Positions 58,782-64,000 of a stretch of 64,000 bases of DNA are shown piece by piece. Positions within the stretch are counted from its first letter, which is position 1, and every line of letters begins with the position of its first letter. A program made the translations under genes and the position numbers. The stretch comes from Ensifer aridi (lineage in GTDB: Bacteria; Pseudomonadota; Alphaproteobacteria; Rhizobiales; Rhizobiaceae): positions 63,177 to 127,176 of the forward strand of contig NZ_LUAV01000012.1 of NCBI RefSeq assembly GCF_002078505.1. The letters are read 5' to 3'. A model generated the notes under the pieces. That model did not search any database and had not been told where the DNA came from. It was given only the letters and a program-made list of their open reading frames with translations.

Positions 58782-59780
58782 TCACCCTCGGCGCCCGCTC
58801 AGAAGTGTGTTGAAGGTTGCAAGATCGATATTGCCCCCGCTTATCAGAATGCCGACCCTCTTGCCGGAGCAATCGATCAACCCCTGCAGAACCGCCGCCG
58901 CTGCCAGGCAGCCGGTCGGCTCCACGATGATCTTCATGCGTTCCGCAAAGAACCGCATCGTTTCTACGAGCTGAGCATCGGTCACGGTCACGACGTCATC
59001 GACGTCCCGTTTGATGATGGGAAAATTATGATAGCCGACATGCGTGGTGATCGCGCCGTCGGCAATGGACTTCGGCACGGGGATGTGGACGATTTCTCCC
59101 TTGCGCAGAGACTGCTGGCCGTCATTGCCCGCCTCCGGCTCGACGCCGATGACGGCGCAGCCCGGCGACAGCGCACGGGCGCTGAGCGCGCTGCCGGCAA
59201 GCAAGCCGCCGCCGCCGAGCGGTACGGCGAGCACATCCATCGCACCAATCTCTTCGAACAGCTCCAGGGCCGCGGTGCCCTGCCCCGCAATGATGTCCGG
59301 ATGGTCGTAAGGCGGAATGAGAGTTGATCCTCGCTCGGCGGCAAGACGTCGGCTGATTGCCTCGCGATCCTCTGTATAGCGCTCATAATAGACGACCTCG
59401 GCGCCATAACCCTGCGTCGCCGCTACCTTGATCGCCGGGGCGTCGCGCGGCATCACGATCGTCGCGGAAACACCATGCAATCTGGCGGCGTAAGCGAGTG
59501 CTTGGCCATGATTGCCCGAGGAAAAGGCGATGACGCCGTTCTTGCGGGAGGCCGCATCCAAGGCCGCAATGGCATTGTAGGCGCCGCGGAATTTGAAAGC
59601 ACCCGCACGCTGCATATTCTCCGCTTTGAAGAAGAGAGCGGCTTTGGCGATCTCGTTTGCGGTGCGCGATGTCAAGACCGGCGTCCTGTGCGCTATGCCG
59701 GAAATGCGCATGCGTGCCGCCCGAACATCTTCGAAGGTCGGATAACGCAAGGCGGTCGAGTCCGATGAAAGGTTGGTCAC
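58782..59780 (-). CDS. Threonine/serine dehydratase-like PLP enzyme
   Basis: A 332-residue fold type II PLP protein. The Schiff-base lysine is in QRAGAFKFRGAYNAI, the phosphate-binding loop is PLGGGGLLAGSALSA, with SSGNHGQALAYAA and the terminal SGGNIDL. This matches catabolic threonine dehydratase or serine racemase-like proteins without the regulatory ACT domain. GTG at 59780 is chosen because GGGAGGAC lies seven bases upstream. Reaction is ammonia release from L-Thr/L-Ser, or racemisation; undecided. Confidence 0.9.
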   Translation of the reverse strand: MTNLSSDSTALRYPTFEDVRAARMRISGIAHRTPVLTSRTANEIAKAALFFKAENMQRAGAFKFRGAYNAIAALDAASRKNGVIAFSSGNHGQALAYAARLHGVSATIVMPRDAPAIKVAATQGYGAEVVYYERYTEDREAISRRLAAERGSTLIPPYDHPDIIAGQGTAALELFEEIGAMDVLAVPLGGGGLLAGSALSARALSPGCAVIGVEPEAGNDGQQSLRKGEIVHIPVPKSIADGAITTHVGYHNFPIIKRDVDDVVTVTDAQLVETMRFFAERMKIIVEPTGCLAAAAVLQGLIDCSGKRVGILISGGNIDLATFNTLLSGRRG

Positions 59781-59917
59781 AAATAGTCCTCCCGTCGTCG
59801 AAGAGCACGGCACTGTAGCACGGGCGTGGCCGGTCCGCTCCTGTGCGAAACCTCGTCATCAAAGTGTAGCGGAGTCACTTTAGAAGCGCCTAAGTTTCAA
59901 CTGGATGACAGGCAAAG

Positions 59918-61168
59918 ATGACCGAACTCGCCCCCGATGCCGGCCTCCGCAGGAAGAATCCGAAGCTCAAAAGCGCGCTCCTGCAGCACAAGGCTCTCTC
60001 CCTTGCAGGCTTGTCCGAGCGCCTCTTCGGACTGCTGTTCTCCGGGCTCGTCTATCCGCAGATCTGGGAAGATCCGATCGTGGACATGGCGGCGATGCAG
60101 GTCCGGCCCGGGCACCGCATCGTGACGATCGGCTCCGGCGGCTGCAACATGTTGACCTATCTTTCTGCCGCACCCGCCCGCATCGATGTCGTCGATCTCA
60201 ATCCCCACCACATCGCGCTGAACCGGCTGAAGCTCGCGGCCTTCCGCCACCTGCCGAGCCACAAAGACGTGGTGCGGTTTCTTGCCGTCGACGGCACGCG
60301 TTCGAACAGCCAGGCCTACGACCTCTTCATCGCACCGAAGCTCGATGCGGCCACGCGCGCCTACTGGAGCGGGCGCGACCTGACCGGCCGCCGTCGCATC
60401 AGCGTCTTCGAGCGCAATATCTATCGCACCGGCCTCCTCGGCCGCTTCATCGCCGCAAGCCATGTTCTCGCGCGACTCCACGGCATCAACCCGGTAGACT
60501 TCGTTCAGGCGCGCTCCATGCGCGAGCAGCGGCAGTTCTTCGACGACAAACTCGCTCCGCTCTTCGATCGTCCGGTCATCCGCTGGATCACCGGCCGCAA
60601 GAGCTCGCTCTTCGGCCTCGGCATCCCGCCGCAGCAGTTCGACGAACTCGCGAGCCTCAGCAGCGAGAAGTCGCTTGCGGCGGTTTTGCGCCAACGTCTC
60701 GAGAAGCTGACCTGCCATTTTCCGCTGCGCGAGAACTACTTCGCCTGGCAGGCCTTCGCGCGGCGTTATCCGCTGCCGCATGAGGGCGAGTTGCCGGCCT
60801 ATCTGCAGAATTCGCGCTACGAGGCGATCCGCAACCATGCCGAGCGCGTCGTGGTTCACCATGCAAGCTTCACCGAGCTGCTTGCCGGCAAGCCCGCCTC
60901 CTCGGTGGACCGCTACGTGCTTCTCGACGCGCAGGACTGGATGACCGACCGGCAATTGAACGATCTCTGGACGGAGATCACCCGCACTGCCGACGACGGC
61001 GCGGTGGTGATCTTCCGCACGGCGGCGGAAGCGAGCATTCTGCCCGGGCGCGTTTCCGGCGCGCTGCTCGACCAGTGGCATTACGACGCGGAAGCGTCCG
61101 CCAAACTCGGCGCCGAAGACCGCTCGGCGATCTACGGCGGCTTTCACATCTACCGGAAGAAAGCATGA
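59918..61168 (+). CDS. btaA: S-adenosylmethionine:diacylglycerol 3-amino-3-carboxypropyltransferase
   Basis: A 416-residue enzyme of the DUF3419 family that moves the aminocarboxypropyl group of SAM to diacylglycerol, giving diacylglycerylhomoserine, the first step of DGTS betaine-lipid synthesis. Signatures: LVYPQIWEDPIVDMAAM, HRIVTIGSGGCNMLTYLS (SAM site) and VVDLNPHHIALNRLKLAA, then YVLLDAQDWM. The stop overlaps btaB's ATG (ATGA). In rhizobia DGTS replaces phospholipids during phosphate shortage. Confidence 0.95.
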   Translation: MTELAPDAGLRRKNPKLKSALLQHKALSLAGLSERLFGLLFSGLVYPQIWEDPIVDMAAMQVRPGHRIVTIGSGGCNMLTYLSAAPARIDVVDLNPHHIALNRLKLAAFRHLPSHKDVVRFLAVDGTRSNSQAYDLFIAPKLDAATRAYWSGRDLTGRRRISVFERNIYRTGLLGRFIAASHVLARLHGINPVDFVQARSMREQRQFFDDKLAPLFDRPVIRWITGRKSSLFGLGIPPQQFDELASLSSEKSLAAVLRQRLEKLTCHFPLRENYFAWQAFARRYPLPHEGELPAYLQNSRYEAIRNHAERVVVHHASFTELLAGKPASSVDRYVLLDAQDWMTDRQLNDLWTEITRTADDGAVVIFRTAAEASILPGRVSGALLDQWHYDAEASAKLGAEDRSAIYGGFHIYRKKA

Positions 61169-61842
61169 GCGCCGTGCAGACCGCGCAGGAGAGCCACGCC
61201 CGCCTCATGGACCGGATGTACCGCTACCAGCGGTACATCTACGATTTTACGCGAAAATACTATCTCTTCGGGCGCGACACGCTGATCCGCGATCTCAGTC
61301 CCCCGCCGGGTGCGTCCGTGCTCGAAGTCGGCTGCGGCACGGGCCGCAACCTCGCCATGATCGGCGACCTCTATCCGAGCGCGCGTCTGTTCGGCCTCGA
61401 CATCTCGGCGGAAATGCTGGCGACCGCCAGTGCTAAGCTCCGGCGCCAGGGCCGCTCGAACGCCGTCTTGCGCGTCGCCGACGCAATGAATTTCACGGCT
61501 GCCTCCTTCGGCGAGAAAGGCTTCGACCGCATCGTCATCTCCTACGCGCTCTCGATGATTCCCGAATGGGAAAAGGCGATCGACGCGGCAATCGATGCAC
61601 TCAATCCGGGCGGCTCGCTGCATATAGCCGATTTCGGCCAGCAGGAAGGCTGGCCGGGCGGCTTCCGCCGCATCCTTCAGGCCTGGCTCGGACGCTTCCA
61701 CGTCACACCCCGCGAAACACTGTTCGACGTCATGCGTGTGAAGGCCGACAGCAGAGGAGCGGCGCTCGAACTCAGATCGATCGGCAGAGGCTATGCCTGG
61801 CTTGCGGTCTATCGCCGCCCAAAAGAAGACGGTAACTCGTAG
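61165..61842 (+). CDS. btaB: Diacylglycerylhomoserine N-methyltransferase
   Basis: A 225-residue class I SAM methyltransferase that trimethylates diacylglycerylhomoserine to DGTS. Visible motifs are VLEVGCGTGRNLAMIGDLYP, LFGLDISAEML and FDRIVISYALSMIPEW. ATG at 61165 overlaps the btaA stop by four bases, so the two are translationally coupled. Confidence 0.94.
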   Translation: MSAVQTAQESHARLMDRMYRYQRYIYDFTRKYYLFGRDTLIRDLSPPPGASVLEVGCGTGRNLAMIGDLYPSARLFGLDISAEMLATASAKLRRQGRSNAVLRVADAMNFTAASFGEKGFDRIVISYALSMIPEWEKAIDAAIDALNPGGSLHIADFGQQEGWPGGFRRILQAWLGRFHVTPRETLFDVMRVKADSRGAALELRSIGRGYAWLAVYRRPKEDGNS

Positions 61843-62011
61843 AGGGACGAAGGCTACGCGCTGTAGGTGCCGGCGCTGCAATTCACACTTGAGCTAACGC
61901 TATTTTTACGATGATATGGTGAAAAGGAGGCCACGCCTCCCTGGGGGAATCATCAATCATGGAAACCATCGCGTGAGGCAGGATCGTCGTTCGTCTCCAA
62001 ACGGAACCCTC

Positions 62012-62797
62012 ATGCGCCGGCTTCTCCTGGTTTTGCTGCCAATCGCCACCATTCTTTCCGCCTGCACGTCCACCGACTACGATCTTGTGAGGACGGCCTC
62101 GATACAGCCGCGCTTCCGCGACACCGATCCGCAGGATTTCGGCGAGCGCACGCCGCATCACCACAGCGTCCACGGCATTGATGTCTCCAAATGGAACGGC
62201 GATATCGACTGGATGAAGGTCAAGAACTCCGGCGTGTCCTTCGCCTTCATCAAGGCGACCGAAGGCAAGGACCGGGTCGATACGCGCTTCCATGAATATT
62301 GGCAGCAGGCACGCGCCGCCGGCATCGCCTATGCGCCTTACCATTTCTATTATTTCTGCTCGTCCGCAGACGCCCAGGCCGCCTGGTTCATCGCCAACGT
62401 GCCGAGAAGCGCCGTTCATCTCCCGCCCGTTCTCGACGTCGAGTGGAACGGCGAATCGAAGACCTGCCGCTACCGGCCTTCGCCCGAGACGGTGCGGTCA
62501 GAGATGAAGCGCTTCATGGACCGCCTGGAAGCCCATTACGGCAAGCGGCCGATCATCTACACGTCGGTCGACTTCCATCGCGACAATCTGGTCGGCGCCT
62601 TCAACGATTACCATTTCTGGGTGCGGTCCGTTGCCAAGCATCCGAAGGATATATACGTCGATCGCCGTTGGGCCTTCTGGCAATACACCAGCACCGGCGT
62701 GATCCCCGGCATACGCGGCAGCACCGACATCAATGCCTTTGCCGGCTCGGCGAAGAATTGGCAGAAGTGGGTCGCCGCCGTTTCCCAGCCGAGATAG
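62012..62797 (+). CDS. GH25 lysozyme-like lipoprotein
   Basis: A 261-residue glycoside hydrolase family 25 protein. Signal peptide with lipobox ILSAC (Cys about residue 17), then the barrel starting HGIDVSKWNGDIDWMKVK with GVSFAFIKATEG, the catalytic pair in VLDVEWNG (DxE) and the C-terminal WAFWQYTSTGVIPGI. GH25 enzymes are beta-1,4-N-acetylmuramidases. ATG at 62012 is used; the frame is open to 61916. It follows btaB by 169 bases on the same strand. Confidence 0.92.
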   Translation: MRRLLLVLLPIATILSACTSTDYDLVRTASIQPRFRDTDPQDFGERTPHHHSVHGIDVSKWNGDIDWMKVKNSGVSFAFIKATEGKDRVDTRFHEYWQQARAAGIAYAPYHFYYFCSSADAQAAWFIANVPRSAVHLPPVLDVEWNGESKTCRYRPSPETVRSEMKRFMDRLEAHYGKRPIIYTSVDFHRDNLVGAFNDYHFWVRSVAKHPKDIYVDRRWAFWQYTSTGVIPGIRGSTDINAFAGSAKNWQKWVAAVSQPR

Positions 62798-62920
62798 CGT
62801 GGATCACGGGCAAAGGATCACTCGCGGCGGCCTGCATTTCTTCATTCCGTCATAATGCTCTGGAAGAGCATGGCAGATTTGATCCCGCAGCGCGATGGTC
62901 CTGGCGACCGACCACGGCCG

Positions 62921-62983
62921 CTACAGCACTTGAATGGCTGCGTGTTCCCACAGTCGGCTCCGATCAAGGGAACATGCGGTAGA
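62921..62983. repeat. RIME1-type element, copy 5 (partial)
   Basis: CTACAGCACTTGAATGGCTGCGTGTTCCC followed by GGGAACATGCGGTAG. Only the second palindrome is complete; the first is truncated to its right arm. It lies before the MltB gene. Confidence 0.65.
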
Positions 62984-63038
62984 CGGATTGCAGGCCGGCG
63001 GCCACTCCCAGGCGGCCCGGCCCAGGAAAGGAATTACG

Positions 63039-64000
63039 ATGACTGTCACAGCCCGCAAGGCACTCCTCACGCTTGGGTTGTTCGCCCTCACTGGCACTTC
63101 GGCACTGGCGCAAACCCCGGCCGGCTCGCAGAGCCCTGCCGTCGCTTGCGGCGGCGACCTCGCAACCTTTCTCGAGGGCGTCAAGTCGGAAGCGGTTGCG
63201 AAAGGGATTCCGGCCGACGTTGCCGACCGGGCGCTTGCGGGGGCACAGATCGACCTGAAGGTTCTGAGCCGCGACCGCGCCCAGGGCGTCTTCAAGCAGA
63301 CCTTCAGCGAGTTTTCGAAGCGGACCGTCAGCAAATCGCGCCTCGACATCGGCGCGCAGAAGATGAAGGAATACGCCGGTGTCTTCGCCCGGGCCGAGCA
63401 GGAATTCGGCGTGCCGGCGCCGGTGATCACCGCCTTCTGGGCAATGGAAACGGATTTCGGTGCCGTACAGGGCGACTTCAATACGCGTAACGCGCTGGTG
63501 ACGCTGGCCCACGATTGCCGCCGGCCGGAAATGTTCCGGCCGCAGCTTCTCTCTGCCATCGAGATGGTGCAGCACGGCGATCTCGATCCAGCGACGACGA
63601 CCGGCGCCTGGGCCGGCGAGATCGGCCAGGTGCAGATGCTGCCGGAGGATATCGTCGCCTATGGCGTCGATGGGGACGGCGACGGCCACGTCAACCTCAA
63701 GAAGAGCGCGCCGGACGCGATCCTCACGGCGGCGAAATTCATCCAGAGCCTCGGCTTCAAGGCCGGCGAGCCCTGGATCCAGGAAGTCAGCGTTCCGGAC
63801 CAACTCCCCTGGGAGAAGACGGGCTTGCAGCCCGGTATGAAGGCGGGCGACTGGTTTGCGCTCGGCGTCACCCCGCGCGACGGCGATACCTCCAACAGCG
63901 CTCTCGAGGCCTCGCTCGTACTGCCGCAGGGTCGAAAGGGGGTCGCCTTCCTGACCTATCCGAACTTCAAGATCTATCTCGAATGGAACCAATCCTTCAT
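63039..64000 (+). CDS. Lytic murein transglycosylase, MltB family, 3' partial
   Basis: The start and 320 codons are inside the window; the gene runs off the end with no stop. A signal peptide (MTVTARKALLTLGLFALTG..., cleavage near ALAQT) is followed by a membrane-bound lytic transglycosylase B-type domain: ITAFWAMETDFGAVQGDFNT with the catalytic Glu, GAWAGEIGQVQMLPEDIVAYGVDGDGDG, and a C-terminal half beginning WIQEVSVP. ATG at 63039 follows AGGAAAGGAATTACG. It cleaves glycan strands in the periplasm. Confidence 0.92.
   Translation, partial: MTVTARKALLTLGLFALTGTSALAQTPAGSQSPAVACGGDLATFLEGVKSEAVAKGIPADVADRALAGAQIDLKVLSRDRAQGVFKQTFSEFSKRTVSKSRLDIGAQKMKEYAGVFARAEQEFGVPAPVITAFWAMETDFGAVQGDFNTRNALVTLAHDCRRPEMFRPQLLSAIEMVQHGDLDPATTTGAWAGEIGQVQMLPEDIVAYGVDGDGDGHVNLKKSAPDAILTAAKFIQSLGFKAGEPWIQEVSVPDQLPWEKTGLQPGMKAGDWFALGVTPRDGDTSNSALEASLVLPQGRKGVAFLTYPNFKIYLEWNQSF

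Noticed and set aside
59814..59917. Possible Pho box upstream of btaA
   Set aside because: Regulation by phosphate is expected from the literature on DGTS, but the best local match (TCGTCATCAAAGTGTAGC) fits only about 8 of 14 consensus positions, so I do not list it as a site.

Overview
The window is a contiguous piece of an alphaproteobacterial chromosome, most likely Sinorhizobium (Ensifer). The evidence is high GC coding sequence with strong purine-rich ribosome sites, several copies of the mosaic palindromic repeat RIME1 and of a second short palindrome family typical of Sinorhizobium, a btaA-btaB betaine-lipid pair, a PPi-type phosphofructokinase, an FtsZ with a long Pro/Gln-rich linker, and the rhizobial order of the division and cell wall (dcw) cluster. 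The species assignment is inference; no database search was possible.

Layout. 1-22.4 kb is mixed housekeeping and accessory content: end of a cyclase-family gene, an AhpD-like protein, UvrD helicase with an unusual in-frame insert, GNAT, a phosphoribosyltransferase, a membrane diguanylate cyclase, a CreA-like protein, a duplicated pair of small exported proteins (one with a 30-bp tandem repeat), an mcp-cheW pair, a 52-codon membrane ORF, Sco, PrmA, a structured minus-strand RNA with a terminator, aminopeptidase P, azlC-azlD, panC-panB, and an SDR/dinucleotide-oxidoreductase pair divergent from a LysR regulator.

22.5-49.2 kb is almost entirely minus strand. In transcription order it reads mraZ, rsmH, ftsL, ftsI, murE, murF, mraY, murD, ftsW, murG, murC, murB, aqpZ, ddl, ftsQ, ftsA, ftsZ, lpxC, bamD, recN, ligA. 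This covers peptidoglycan precursor synthesis, the divisome, lipid A commitment, outer-membrane assembly and DNA repair/ligation. Junctions are tight, often with ATGA or TGATG overlaps. An aquaporin gene sits inside the cluster. Four TGGG repeats at exact 10-bp spacing upstream of mraZ look like an MraZ operator, and near-matches to the CtrA box lie upstream of both mraZ and ddl.

49.2-64 kb holds the RNase P RNA gene (minus strand), an FAD oxidoreductase, a lytic transglycosylase, a J-domain protein overlapping an AmpD-type amidase, PPi-phosphofructokinase, a LysE exporter, a lipoprotein transglycosylase, a beta-lactamase-fold hydrolase, a PLP dehydratase, btaAB, a GH25 lysozyme lipoprotein and the start of an MltB-type transglycosylase. 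Five or six peptidoglycan-acting enzymes therefore lie just beyond the dcw cluster.

There is no CRISPR array, prophage, transposase or tRNA gene that I can see. The most interesting items are the UvrD insert with its perfect hairpin, the duplicated repeat-protein genes with a shared leader hairpin, the orphan structured RNA at 13.48-13.74 kb, the hairpin over the ligA ribosome site and the mraZ operator.
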